Source: Typhlomys cinereus (lineage: Eukaryota > Chordata > Mammalia > Rodentia > Platacanthomyidae). From it: 64,000 nucleotides of DNA. The stretch's first letter is position 1. Each line of letters starts with the position of its first letter. Below are positions 31,501-41,414 of the stretch, piece after piece. Below the pieces are notes generated by a model. The model had not been told where the DNA came from, ran no database searches, and saw nothing but the letters and a program-made list of their open reading frames with translations. Both the position numbers and the translations under genes were made by a program. The DNA lies in contig JALPQD010000160.1 of NCBI GenBank assembly GCA_023101885.1, positions 2,885,188-2,949,187 of the forward strand, in the 5' to 3' direction.

Positions 31501-34500
31501 GAAGGAGGTGGAGGCGGTCCATGGTGGTTCCCGATTCGTCCGTGGTTCTACACACGCACATACACACATGCGCACACACAATTGAATAAAAAAAAATTAA
31601 AAAAAATTTTTCTTTTGTCAGTCTACCTTAGTAAAGGTGGGAAAATAGGAACATATAAAATGTCATTTGAGGGCAATTGTTTGCGGATCGCCATTACTCA
31701 ACCTGCTTGCTTTTCTGAGTTCTAACTCAAAAGGGTGTAATTGTTCCTTTTCCATCTTTTTTGGGGGGGGCGGATACTGCCAAAAGCCTAGACATGGTTT
31801 TCTGACATGCTGGGTTTTTTCACTCTTTCTCTGTCCCCCTTCCCTCACTGCTGCTTGCCTGGTTCTAAAGTTCTGACTTTCCTTTCACGTCTTCATTGCC
31901 CTCTTCCCTGGACATGTACAGCTCGCTTGCCCTGTTCTTTTTCTTTCAAACTCTAATAAAGTGGTCCTCAAGATTAAAAAAAAAATCTGGAGTAATTTTT
32001 TCCCCCTGTAACTTATTGAGGTATAATAATTGACAACTGAAAACCATACACATTGCCAGGCATGGTTGTGCATGCTTGTAATTGCACTGCTCAGGAGACT
32101 GAGGCAGATTTGCTTCGAGTTTAAGGCCAGTTCAAGGGCTACACAGTTCCAGGGTAGTCTGTGCTACAGAATGAGACTCTTGGCATTTGTATGGATTAAA
32201 GGAAATATACGTGTACATGTAAAGGTGCCTACCACACCTACTAAGTCCTATATGTATTCAGTAAATGCTCATTTCATCATATAAAAAATAATTATTTGAG
32301 ATGGAAAGATGGCTCAGGGTTAAGCCTCTGTTTTGAAAGCAGAAGGACCTGAATTCAGGTTCTGGATCCCACGTAAAAACGTTGCATGGCAACGGCAGCA
32401 TCCTGTACTCGAGGCCCTGGAAGGCGGAGCGTGGGAAACTCAGAACAGGGTAAATAGGAGATGGAGCAATCCGGGATGATTCCCAGAGTCATCTGTGGGC
32501 TTCTGCGGGTACACACAGTGATACGGACAAACACACGCAATTAATTACTTAAAAGGAATTATTTGAAAAAATAGAATCAATATCAATGCATTATTGCTCT
32601 GTAAATTGGTGTGCCTGTGTGTATGTGCTGTTGTTATTGGTAGCTATTAGCTTGATATTGATGACCATGTAAAAATAGCGATATTTGAGTCTGAATCTTT
32701 GCTTAGTCACAAGAACTCACGTGCAATTAATTAATTAATTAATTAATCAATTAATTTTAAAAACAGGATCTCACTGTAGTTCAGACTAGTTTTGAACTTC
32801 CTGCCTCTGCTTTTTGGCTCTGAGATTACACATGTGTGACACCGTGCCTGGCCTCAAGTACTTTTATTAATACTATTTTATATTTGATTTTTTTTTCAGC
32901 ATCTTGTACAAAACCAAGCTGCCTTTCATTGTGGTTATGAACAAAGTAAGTGTTGCTTCCTATGGGGTTTTGACCCTAGGACTCAAGTGTGGACCGCAGA
33001 TGAAGGGTTTTTTTATTTTGTTTTGTTTTTTCCAGAATGTTACAGGCATATCAGGGAAGTAGAAACCACCAAATGGAACATTTTTAGGATGGACAAAGTT
33101 AACCCTCTTTAATCACAGTATGTCAGTCCCTCAGAATCAGGGATTCCTTGTAATAGAGGAGGAATATTAGAATTGTTACTATAAAAGCACTAAAGAAAAG
33201 AAAAATTAGCTAATTTATGAATTGTTGTTGCACTGAAGGTGAAAACATAGAGCAGAGAAAGAAAGTAATGTGATGTTGTTCGTTAATTGAAACAATAACT
33301 TTTGACATTGTTTAACCTTTGACTTTCATCCTAGTTGCTGATGATTACTTTCTCTCTGGCACAGACTGACATCATCGATCATAGCTTTGCAGTGGAATGG
33401 ATGCAGGATTTTGAAGCTTTCCAGGATGCCTTGAATCAGGAGACTACATATGTCAGTAACCTGACTCGTTCAATGAGCCTGGTGTTAGATGAGTTTTACA
33501 GCTCACTCAGGGTAAATTTTTGTCTCTTCTTCACACTGACAGTGTTTGCAGATAATGTCTTAATCCTAGAACTGGCTTTGAACCTAGCTTAGAATGTGAT
33601 TTCTAATGAATTGGCTTATTAAAACCTCTGGGATTTGTAGCTGGGGATGTAGCTTGGTAGTAGGATGTTTGCCTCGCATACAAGACTGTGGGTTCTATCC
33701 CCAACATTGCAGAAAAATGATACAAATGCTAAGGAAGGTTTACAGCATAAATAAGAACCCTTCCTTCAGAGAGTTTCTGGTATAATTTGGACTGCACTGA
33801 GAATTGAAATATCTAATGTACTCTGGTCACTGTCTTAGGGAAGATTGGACACTGGGTCTGATAATTCTGAGGAGACAGCTGAAAGTTAGGGATTTTGAAA
33901 GGTGTAATATTAGAAATACGTATTGAAAGAGAGGGAAGATTTATGTAAAGGAAAGAGGGTGTGAGTGGCACAGCGGAGGTTAATGGCCTGAGCAAAGTTT
34001 TTGAGAAAGCAGAAAGCGATTTGATTTCATTGGGTAGTGAATAGATCTGGGGAACTGATCCACGTGTTGCTTTGATTTTCTAATTGTCTTTATTTTCTAA
34101 ATTTTTGATTTTTCCATTGATTTATTTTCATGACTTTTACTAGGCATGCTATTTGGTTCTCTTTGGGTTTTGCTTTTTACTAGAGACTTCTCAAAACAGT
34201 CAACTGTATTTTGTGACATTTGCAAACAATAAAACATACCATTTAAAAATGCATAGATGGGGTTGGAGAGATAGCTCAGGGGTTAAGACTCTGCCTTGCA
34301 AGCAGGAAGAGTTGAATTTCAGCTCCCAACTCCCATATAAATATACCAGCCGGAAATGATAGCAGTCTGAACTTCTGGCCCCAAAAAGTAGGTAGAAGCA
34401 ATCCAGGATGATTACCGAAGTCAGCCTTGGACCTCTACAGGGACATACAGTGCCCTCTGATACACTCAGATTTACATATACTTGCAAAACAAAACAAAAT

Positions 34501-37500
34501 AAAACAAAGCAGAAAGCACAGCTGTTGCCTCATTGGTATTCATGGTGCTTCTTGGCAGGTGGTGGGTGTCTCTGCTGTGGTGGGCACTGGCTTTGAGGAA
34601 CTCTGTGTGCAAGTCACCAGTGCTGCAGCCGAGTACGAAAGGTGAGCATGGCGGGCTGGTCCACTGTGCCATTCTTCATGGCCCATAATTCTGACCCTCA
34701 TTGTCTTCCCAGGAGCAGCTTTAGGTTTCATCCTGTGTGTAGTGTGTTCACCCTGCTTGTATGCACTGGACTTGCCTACCCTGAGGTCTAGCGGGTCTCC
34801 GTTCCCAGAATCCAGAGTGCTTGTTGTATGAATGACTGAGAAACAGGTCATCGGGACACTTCTGGGCCAGCTAGATAAAAGCACCTTTATGCAGTTTATG
34901 AGTGAAATGTCTTGGCTGTGTTTTTTCACACTGTTGTCATAAACTGGCATGGTTTGGATTATTTAAGAAAATATATGGTAGTCATAGCACAATTATTGAC
35001 ACGTTGTAGTGGCATTTCATGATAGCTTAGTTAGAACCAGGGCTGTTGCTCATAGTGAAACTCTGTTCACCTAAAGTGAAGTGGCCCCAGGGCACCTGTA
35101 ACTCTTGTGGCCCTGACCTCAGGGCTACTTGTCAGCTGTGTTGGCTTCAGAGGTGATTCTAGTGACCACACTAGCTGTGCGATACAACTTGTCATTGACT
35201 AATTGGACAAAGGTTTTTGTGTAGGTTTCCAGAATTCAGGACAGACTTTTCTCTGTCCTCCACGGCTCAGGTCCTGCATGTCATTCGTTACACTTTGGTT
35301 TCCTGAGCCTGCCTTTGCTGCGGTTGTTTCCCTCACGTGAATGATGAGCTCCTCACGCGCTCCTCCTCAGGTTCAGGGTTAATCTCTGCAGTCCAGCAGT
35401 CATGAACTTGTGTCTTTCTTGCCTTTTTCCAAGTGGAGTTAGCACTGTGGCTTTGAACTCCGCAGGGACAGACTCAGTGACCAGGGTGCGTTACAAGGGA
35501 TGTCTGGTGAAGTCAGGTCTGTTATTGCCAGTCTTAAGAATATAGAAGTGGTAGGGGCACAGTGGGCCCTGGGGATTATTTAGTAAAGGAATTTACAAGG
35601 TGTTCTTTTCCCAGGGAGTATCGTCCTGAATATGAACGTCTGAAGAAATCACTGGTAAGAAGGGAGACTGTATTTTAGAGCTATCAAAAAAGTCAATCAT
35701 CCCAACACATGGGGGTAGAGATGGGAAGATAATGAGTTCAAGGCCAACCTGGGCTACATGAAATCCCCTAAAAAAAAGAAGAAAAAAAACTTAAAAAATC
35801 CCTAAACAACTACTTCGGTCATCCCGGCATAAATGCTTTTGTTTTGGCTTTAGTGTGTCTGCCTTTACATATTTATATTTTTCCACCTTTATTGGAATAT
35901 AATTGAGTAGTTATATTTCAGTGTTTGTTTTAAATTTTTTGAACTGCACTGTTGAGTTCTGTGGCCGCCCTGTTTGTTTCTGACTTAAGACCTCACTGAA
36001 CCCCAGGCTGATCTCAAACTCTGGACTCCAACGATATTACCTCAGCCTTCTGAATGGTGGGATTATAGACATGTGCCACCTGGAATTCAAATTTGTAAAT
36101 TTATGTGTATGTTTTTATGCAGAAAGGCACTTGAATAATTTTTCTTCTGTTCGTATTTGATTATGTCAGCATCTCAAATTGTTGGAATTACAGCCTTGTA
36201 TTTTAATTTTTTAAATTAGATTTTTCCATATGTATATTATATATAATATATGAAGACCTTTTTGGGCTCTCCTCCACTCGTTCTCCATGTTAATGTAAAA
36301 GTTAGTTGTAGGAGTATGGAGAATAGAGATGTGGCCACATCTCTATGTTAAGTGGGGATACTCCTGTGTAGAGTCACATTGGGTCCTATATCACCGAATC
36401 TTCTTGCAAGGTCAACTTGAGGGTTCTTTGGATATGGTTTTGGGTCTGACTTTTGAGTCCTTTTGTTTAGTTGACAGTCTCCTTCCTAGTTGTCCATCTG
36501 GGCCCATAATGTGACTCATTATTTCTGTCTTTGGATCCGTCATCTCTCACCAGCTCCTATAATTCTTTATCTCCATTTAAAGAATTGGTGTCTTGGGACT
36601 AAGAACGAAGTTCAGTTGGTGGAGTGTTTGCCTAGCATGCATTACACCTTGAGTTCTATCCCTAGCACCACAACTAGGCATGGTGGCTCATACTTGTAAT
36701 CCCGCCACTCGGAAGGTGGAAGGATCAAAAATTCAAGGTCATTGGTTACATAGTTTGAAGTCAGCCTAGCCTACATGAGTCCCTGCCTTAAAAAAAGGTG
36801 GAGAACCAGCTGGCATCAAAATTGTACATTATTTTGCTTCATTTTCTCTCTTCCGCTGGGGATTGACTCGAGTGTTTGACACCTGCATAGCACTCATTCC
36901 GCTCCTCAGTTACAAGCCCTGCCCCTGGAGGATCTCCGTCTTTAACACGAGGCCATCCCCTCTGTACAGGTGACAGCGCAGAGCGAACGGCAGAAAGAGC
37001 AACTGGAACGCCTTAGGAAGGATATGGGCTCCGTAGCCTTGGACACAGGGACTGGCAAAGGTATTGGAAGGGTTCTTGATGTTAGAAGGAAATTGAGTGT
37101 AGATTTACTTCATTTAGTGGGAATGTATCTATATATGAGAAAAGAAGAGACAGGAAATGTGGACATATGAGAACATCTGAAGACAAGACTTCCTTTAGGA
37201 ACATTTCTGCTTACTATGTGCACGTTAATGCAGCTGACTGACTGATACTCATCACTTTAGAAGACACATTTGTACTTACCAGTATTTTTAATTTAGATAG
37301 TGGATCGCCCGTGCTAGATCCTTCTGACTTGATCTTGACTCGAGGAACCTTAGAGGAAGAGGATGAGGAAGCTGACAGTGACACTGATGACATTGACCAC
37401 AAAGGTGAGAGGTGGCGATCGTCATACTGCGAGCAGGTTGTAAACACGTGGCCAGGGACAAGGAAAGCGGTGGAAAAGCACAGAGCACCAGCTACGTCTC

Positions 37501-38379
37501 ATCTACAGCTGGAGCTCCTGACCTTCCCGCGTGATTACTGAGCTCAGGACTTTTATTGCTTTACACCTTTTCATTTTGAAATCCTAAGTCACTTTGAAGG
37601 CACCGCCCTTTTTGTCTATTATTGTTTTGGTTAACTGATGCTGAGTGTATCCTAGGGCCTCATGCTTGCTTACCATGTGCTGTACCGCTGAGTTATGAAT
37701 TTTGTTCTGAATACCTCCTAACAACCAAATGTGGTAGTCTCGTCTTGAAAAATTAGGACAACCCATACTTCACAATGAGACCTTGTTACAAAATAAAACA
37801 CAACTAAAACCATAAGAAAGTTTTAGCAGAGACCTAAATCAGAAGACTATAATATTGAGGGTAATACAGGTCTGGAAGCCAAGTTCTGCTTGAGCTATTA
37901 TGGGTAAAGCTGCTATAGATATTATTCTTTATTAAAAATATGTAAGTAGGACTTCATTTTAGTTACTACTTTATGAAGGTGATACTCAAGCACTTTAGCA
38001 ATTTGATAAGTTAGAGCACGCTTCTGGGAGACACTTCCTCAGTGAAGAATGTGAGGTCCTGATTCCTTGAAGCACCGTTCCCGCTTTGTATGGGGGCACG
38101 CCTGTAACCCCAGCACAGGACTGAGGCAGGAGGACTGTAGGGTCACAGTCAATCTGGGATCCATAGCAGTCCTCCTCTCAAATACTAATAATAAAAAATC
38201 AGTAAGATCTTGTTCCTGATAGATAAGTGACAGGATTCTGACTAATTTTAACATAAGAGTTTTAAAAGAACCATCTTTCTTTTTTCCTTGCAGTTACAGA
38301 GGAAAGTCATGAAGAGCCTGCATTTCAGAATTTTATGCAAGAATCAATAGCACAATATTGGAAGAGAAGCAATAAGTAG
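25422..38379 (+). CDS. GPN1: GPN1, GPN-loop GTPase 1 (complete, 14 coding exons)
   Basis: GPN1 (XAB1/NPA3 family) is a cytoplasmic GTPase needed to assemble RNA polymerase II and move it into the nucleus, acting with GPN3. All 14 coding exons are present, summing to 1125 bp and 374 residues, equal to the human length as I know it. Motifs by residue: Walker [10 protein letters not shown] 26-34, GPN loop Gly-Pro-Asn 86-88, G3 DTPGQ 122-126, G4 NKTD 189-192, and an acidic C-terminus ([16 protein letters not shown]) ending in AQYWKRSNK. All phases join without a frameshift. Intron 3 has U12-type splice signals. The ATG sits in a CpG island (AAAGATGGC context). It is tail-to-tail with SUPT7L. Confidence 0.98.
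26186..26279 (+). CDS. GPN1: GPN1 coding exon 2
   Basis: Encodes [19 protein letters not shown] through PFPANI, plus one base (phase 1). Acceptor TATTTTGCAG, donor TTG/GTGAGT. Confidence 0.96.
26455..26580 (-). mobile_element. B1-type SINE (antisense) in GPN1 intron 2
   Basis: TTTTTTGAGACAGGGACTCA, a CCTGTAACTTGATATG-type body and CCTCCTGGGTGCTGAGATTA. Confidence 0.6.
26620..26745 (+). mobile_element. B1-type SINE in GPN1 intron 2
   Basis: AGCTGGGTATGGTAGTACAC head, CACCTGTAATCTCAACACAT and a CACTGAGGCAGAGGGATC block. Confidence 0.65.
26766..26935 (+). mobile_element. B3-like SINE in GPN1 intron 2
   Basis: GGGGCTGACAAGATAGCTCA head, box-B-like GAGTTCAATCCCTGGAAG, and a GATAAATAAACC tail. 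Confidence 0.65.
27008..27095 (+). mobile_element. ID-type SINE in GPN1 intron 2
   Basis: tRNA-Ala-like: GGGTGGGGATGTAGCTCAGT, GCTTAGCATGCATG, CCTAGGTTCAATCCTCAGC. Confidence 0.7.
27105..27280 (+). mobile_element. B3-like SINE in GPN1 intron 2
   Basis: GGGGACCTGAGAGAAGACTC head, GAGTTCAATCCCCAGAAGG and a GTTGTCCGCTGACTTCC block; directly follows the ID copy. Confidence 0.5.
27298..27435 (+). mobile_element. B1-type SINE in GPN1 intron 2
   Basis: TATTGGGTGTGGTGGTCCAC, CCTGTAATTCCAGCAGCTTG and GGGAGGCTGAGGCAGGATC, A-rich end. Confidence 0.75.
27548..27587 (+). CDS. GPN1: GPN1 coding exon 3 (before a U12 intron)
   Basis: 40 bp encoding (D)[12 protein letters not shown] plus CA of a split Gln codon. 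It is followed by GTATCCTTG, the U12-type donor consensus. A U2 reading of the exon end would break the frame. Confidence 0.93.
27588..28349 (+). other. GPN1: GPN1 U12-type (minor spliceosome) GT-AG intron
   Basis: Starts GTATCCTTG, an almost perfect U12 5' splice site. It has TCCTCAAC at 28331-28338 (consensus TCCTTAAC) as branch site, 12 nt before the terminal CAG, with no polypyrimidine tract. These features together define a minor-class intron. Confidence 0.85.
28350..28416 (+). CDS. GPN1: GPN1 coding exon 4 (GPN loop)
   Basis: Begins with A completing CAA Gln, then [20 protein letters not shown] and DQ. The family-defining GPN triplet is here. Confidence 0.95.
29154..29191 (+). CDS. GPN1: GPN1 coding exon 5
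   Basis: 38 bp, [12 protein letters not shown] plus two bases. The QSTFK stretch differs from human QNMSK as I recall it. Confidence 0.93.
29769..29847 (+). CDS. GPN1: GPN1 coding exon 6 (G3 motif)
   Basis: Encodes [19 protein letters not shown] then TIITEAL; DTPGQ is the switch-II G3 motif. Confidence 0.96.
30042..30136 (+). CDS. GPN1: GPN1 coding exon 7
   Basis: [19 protein letters not shown] then [12 protein letters not shown], ending in two bases of a Ser codon. The donor is CAG/GTAATT. Confidence 0.96.
30700..31110 (+). mobile_element. GTCAACTTGACA-type repeat in GPN1 intron 7
   Basis: GTAGATGTCAACTTGACAAT start, ATGTGGGAAGACCCAGCCCA centre, CAATAATAAAGCCCCTTATT near the end. Confidence 0.65.
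31190..31260 (+). mobile_element. ID-type SINE
   Basis: AACTGGGAATGTAGCTCAGA head with GACCTGGGTTCAGAC as box B. Confidence 0.55.
31349..31607 (+). mobile_element. Subfamily A SINE with 12-bp target-site duplication
   Basis: GGGCTGGAGAGGTGGCTCAG through ACAATTGAATAAA. TTTTCTTTTGTC flanks it at 31337-31348 and 31608-31619. Confidence 0.9.
31700..31985 (+). pseudogene. Possible 3' UTR retrocopy or LTR end
   Basis: A T-rich non-SINE block ends with CTCTAATAAAGTGGTCC then an A-run of ten. It looks like a retroposed 3' end. No coding part and no clear target-site duplication seen. Confidence 0.25.
32050..32180 (+). mobile_element. B1-type SINE
   Basis: GCCAGGCATGGTTGTGCATG, TTGTAATTGCACTGCTCAGG and GACTGAGGCAGATTTGC. 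Confidence 0.6.
32296..32550 (+). mobile_element. Subfamily B SINE
   Basis: GATGGCTCAGGGTTAAGCCT head, CCCACGTAAAAACGTTGC, GGAAGGCGGAGCGTGGG and ACAAACACACGCAATT end. Confidence 0.75.
32900..32945 (+). CDS. GPN1: GPN1 coding exon 8
   Basis: 46 bp encoding [15 protein letters not shown], the first half of the NKTD motif. The acceptor follows a T-run. Confidence 0.95.
33365..33511 (+). CDS. GPN1: GPN1 coding exon 9
   Basis: 49 codons, [19 protein letters not shown] onward to EFYSSLR; completes NKTD. Confidence 0.96.
33640..33715 (+). mobile_element. ID-type SINE in GPN1 intron 9
   Basis: GTAGCTGGGGATGTAGCTTG head with GTGGGTTCTATCCCCAAC as box B. Confidence 0.65.
34258..34510 (+). mobile_element. 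Subfamily B SINE close to GPN1 exon 10
   Basis: GGGGTTGGAGAGATAGCTCA head, ATAGCAGTCTGAACTTC body, GGGACATACAGTGCCCTCTG 3' block. It ends about 50 bp before the exon acceptor. Confidence 0.8.
34559..34641 (+). CDS. GPN1: GPN1 coding exon 10
   Basis: [19 protein letters not shown] then TSAAAEYE and two bases. GVSAV is the G5-like guanine-base contact. Confidence 0.95.
35615..35654 (+). CDS. GPN1: GPN1 coding exon 11
   Basis: 40 bp, completing Arg, then [13 protein letters not shown]. Confidence 0.94.
36590..36790 (+). mobile_element. ID-type plus B1-type SINE pair in GPN1 intron 11
   Basis: GACTAAGAACGAAGTTCAGT and GAGTTCTATCCCTAGC (ID), then AACTAGGCATGGTGGCTCAT and TACTTGTAATCCCGCCACTC (B1). 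Confidence 0.6.
36970..37060 (+). CDS. GPN1: GPN1 coding exon 12
   Basis: [20 protein letters not shown] then [10 protein letters not shown] and one base; a helical segment. Confidence 0.94.
37297..37404 (+). CDS. GPN1: GPN1 coding exon 13 (acidic)
   Basis: Encodes a stretch with [20 protein letters not shown] and SDTDDIDHK. The donor is AAAG/GTGAGA. Confidence 0.95.
38090..38205 (+). mobile_element. B1-type SINE fragment in GPN1 intron 13
   Basis: CACGCCTGTAACCCCAGCAC, GACTGAGGCAGGAGGACTG. Confidence 0.55.
38294..38379 (+). CDS. GPN1: GPN1 terminal coding exon 14
   Basis: [20 protein letters not shown] then QYWKRSNK and TAG. Confidence 0.96.
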
Positions 38380-38963
38380 GAATAAGTCCAAAATTCTGGA
38401 TCTCCTTACAAAAAAAGCTCCTTACCTGTGACTCAGGGATACAATCAAGAGCACTTTTCTTCAGGATAGTCATTTCTCTCTCATGGGAAGTCTCCTGACT
38501 CAGATGAAGTCAGATGAGGACTTGAAGCTGGCAGGGAGAAGCCAGCTTGGATGGCTTTTCCTTCTATTTATACAGTATGCTTGCTGCTCTGGAAGGTTGT
38601 AACTCTTCAGTCTAAAATTTCAAGGTGCATCATTTGAACTCAAGTACTTGACTGCTAACAGAACAGAACCTACTATGCTGATGACCGCACCTCCTAGACT
38701 GTCCGTAACCTCAGCTTCCTTAGACATGCATCTTTGACTCTGCACCTTGAGTTTTTGTTTTAGCAGAATGGAAGAGGGGAAATAAGCTTGTCAAGACTGG
38801 CAGTGGAGGACCCTTAACCAGTCAGTGTTGGGATGAGATGTGCCTCATACAAGCTAGCACAATATAAAAATCCTGTTTAAATGGCAACTTGGATAAAGTT
38901 TTTAACTTTAACTGTTGTAAGCCTGCCTGTCATGATTTCAGTTTAGAAAATTATGTAATCACT

Positions 38964-38969
38964 AATAAA
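38964..38969 (+). terminator. GPN1: Poly(A) signal of GPN1
   Basis: AATAAA in ACTAATAAATTCTC, followed by a T/G-rich TCTGTTTGGTAG element. It gives a 3' UTR of about 600 bp. Confidence 0.7.
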
Positions 38970-39027
38970 TTCTCTTCTGTTTGGTAGAGGTTTAAAGGCA
39001 GGGGTCCAGATCTATCCCAATAGAGAT

Positions 39028-39084
39028 ACCGTTTCTCTGTACATTCACCTCTAAACCGTTTCTCTATACATCCACCTCTAAACA
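39028..39084 (+). repeat. ~29-bp tandem duplication
   Basis: ACCGTTTCTCT(G)TACAT(T/C) plus CACCTCTAAA occurs twice in direct succession, just past the GPN1 poly(A) signal. Confidence 0.75.
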
Positions 39085-39744
39085 GGTTAAAAAGCCAGAC
39101 CCTGTTTATATTGCACTTTGGACACAAAGTATCATTGGTGACTTATCTGATGCGTATGGGTTTTTGTTAAGTGGCCATTCATTGCACACATGCATAACTT
39201 AAGGGCTTGCCTTAGCCAAAACATCAGCCAGAAAACTGTTAGAGATTCCAAACCTGATACATCAGAAACTGTGGGGCAGGAGGGACCCAGCAACCTGTTT
39301 TAACAAGTCCTCCAGGTGATCGTAGTGCACACTACTTTCAGAACACTTTGACAACTCAGCCCATGACTTAAATTTCAGGCCAGGTGAGTCAAGGTCCAAA
39401 TTTCACAACAGTTTTGACTGTATAGAGTCTATTCAATTTTAACATGTGAAAGCAGACAGTATTTTATTTTACCATTGTAATATTGACTCCAATTTTCCAC
39501 ACAAAGCAGGAAACACAGCTTTAAAAAATCTGATGTTAAAAAGAAAAGTCAGGGCCTTAGTATGATGCCAGACCGGCCTGAACTTACCATGTCTTGCTTC
39601 TGCTTCCCAAATGCATGGGCCACCATACTCAGCCTGACCGGATCTTTAAGGAGAAACTGTTACAAATTACGCTTGATCATTCTCTGTAGTGTCTTAGATT
39701 GTTTTAGTCCTGAAAATACTCTCTCTCCTGAGCAACTTTTCACT

Positions 39745-40036
39745 TTTTTAAAAAATTTTTTTAAAATTATTTATTATGTATTCAATTATGCGTGTATGTG
39801 TGTGTGCGCGCGCATGTGTGTATGTATGTGTGTGGGTGTAGAACCACGGGCGAATTCCAGAACCACCATGGACGCCTCCATCTCCTGTTTACTCTGCCCT
39901 GGGATTCACAGGCTCCGCCCTACCAGGGCCAGAAACGCAGGCCGCCCCCGCTTCCGCCTGGCGTCTATACGTGGGGTCAAGGATCCGAACTCAGGATCTT
40001 CTGCCTGCAAGGTAGAGGCCTAACCCCTGAGCCACT
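39745..40036 (-). mobile_element. Subfamily A SINE (antisense), head-truncated
   Basis: ATGTATTCAATTATGCGTG tail, ACCACGGGCGAATTCCAG, CCTACCAGGGCCAGAAACGC, and CTAACCCCTGAGCCACTG. The last head bases (CTCTCCAGCCC) are absent. Confidence 0.85.
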
Positions 40037-40177
40037 GCACAAGACCTAGTACATATATAACAGGTATCCTTGGAACGTTTACTCAATGAAAGAACTAAAT
40101 ATGTAGGGGATTACATAAATGTCTGATGGCCACTTTCATTCATGACCAAGGGGAAATGAAGGTAAGATTAATAGGAC

Positions 40178-40315
40178 AGGGCTGGTGAAATGCTCAGTGG
40201 GTAAGATGCCTGCTCCCAAACCTGGCAACCTGAGTTTAATCCCCAGAAGTCCACATACTACATGTGTGCTCTCTCTCAAGTAAATAAACTCTTTAATAAA
40301 CAATAATATATACTT
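40178..40315 (+). mobile_element. B3-like SINE
   Basis: GGGCTGGTGAAATGCTCAGT head, GAGTTTAATCCCCAGAAGTC and a CAAGTAAATAAACTC tail. Confidence 0.65.
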
Positions 40316-40668
40316 TAAAGTATTTTTTAAAAAGATTAATACTTTTAAAAAACATTAATAGGACACATTTAAGACTAGCGTGCTAAGGCTTAATAGCAAA
40401 TACATAAATATTTTAAAGTAAATTGTAACCTCAGGAGGCAGGAGTTTGAGGTCTGTCAAAAAAACCCTGAAACAAAATGCTGCTCATCCAGTAGCAGGTC
40501 TTGTCTGCTTCATTCATAAAGGAGAAAAGAAGATGTGCACGGTGAAAATACTTAAAAGTTCATGTTCACAGAAATAGCAGATGGAATTAAGTTGAGAGAA
40601 GAAATGTGGGCAACATAAGGGCTGTTAATAGGTAAACTTTGTTTTAAAAATAAAACTGCTAGATAAAC

Positions 40669-40674
40669 TTTATT
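40669..40674 (-). terminator. SUPT7L: Candidate SUPT7L poly(A) signal
   Basis: TTTATT on plus, AATAAA on minus, about 480 bp after the SUPT7L stop. Other signals could be used, including ones nearer GPN1. Confidence 0.3.
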
Positions 40675-41151
40675 GTGTTTAGCTCTATTTCCAGCATTAG
40701 TATTGGGTTCCCAATGACTTGAACTAAAGTAATTTAAATGAAAACATGACACCTGATAATAGTATATATTTATATAAATCTATGAAAGCATAGCTTTGAA
40801 GTTTAACATCTTAGTCATATCTCTGCAAGAAACATCAAAATGACGTCATTCTCAATTGCAAGAGAAATGGCTGTAAAGAGGCTAAGGAACACGGATCATC
40901 ACAGAAAAATAGCTGGAACACTTTGGTTTCCTCATTGCCACAGGTTAGTGATCCACCTGAGTAGTGGCTTGGCTGTTGTGGAAAACTATAAAAATAATGC
41001 CAAAGTAAAATGCAACCTTCTGAGTTCAGAAGTTTCTATGAATTAGGAAAGCCACTGTATTTACAAATTCATTCACTACTTATGGAAACAAACTCCATTA
41101 CATAAGGTTTTCTGCTGTGTTGTAGGTCTGGGCTAAAGTGTCCTTTCGCAG

Positions 41152-41414
41152 TTATATTTTCCTCATCCTCTTCTTGCAGCGCTGGTTGAACACGGGGGAG
41201 GACCCCATGAGGCTGTCAGTGGAATGGGAACCGTAGCTACTGTCCGAGTCATCAGGGCTCGGAGGGATCCCCGCTTCACTCATGCCTGACATGGGCTCCT
41301 CAAACACGTCGCTGCCCAGCACCCCATGCCCAGACACGGTGCCCTCTTCACTCTCTTGAGGTTCCATTTTCACATGGGCCAGGTTCCAAAGAGGAGAAGC
41401 ATTCACCTCTGTAC
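41152..41414 (-). CDS. SUPT7L: SUPT7L terminal coding exon
   Basis: TEVNASPLWNLAHVKMEPQE onward to CKKRMRKI and TAA. VKMEPQE is a second sumoylation-like motif. Confidence 0.96.

Larger units (their letters stand above)
38980..41140. other. GPN1-SUPT7L convergent interval
   Basis: No coding gene. It holds a tandem duplication at 39028-39084, a subfamily A SINE (antisense), a B3-like SINE at 40178, and AT-rich DNA that likely includes the SUPT7L 3' UTR. Confidence 0.6.
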
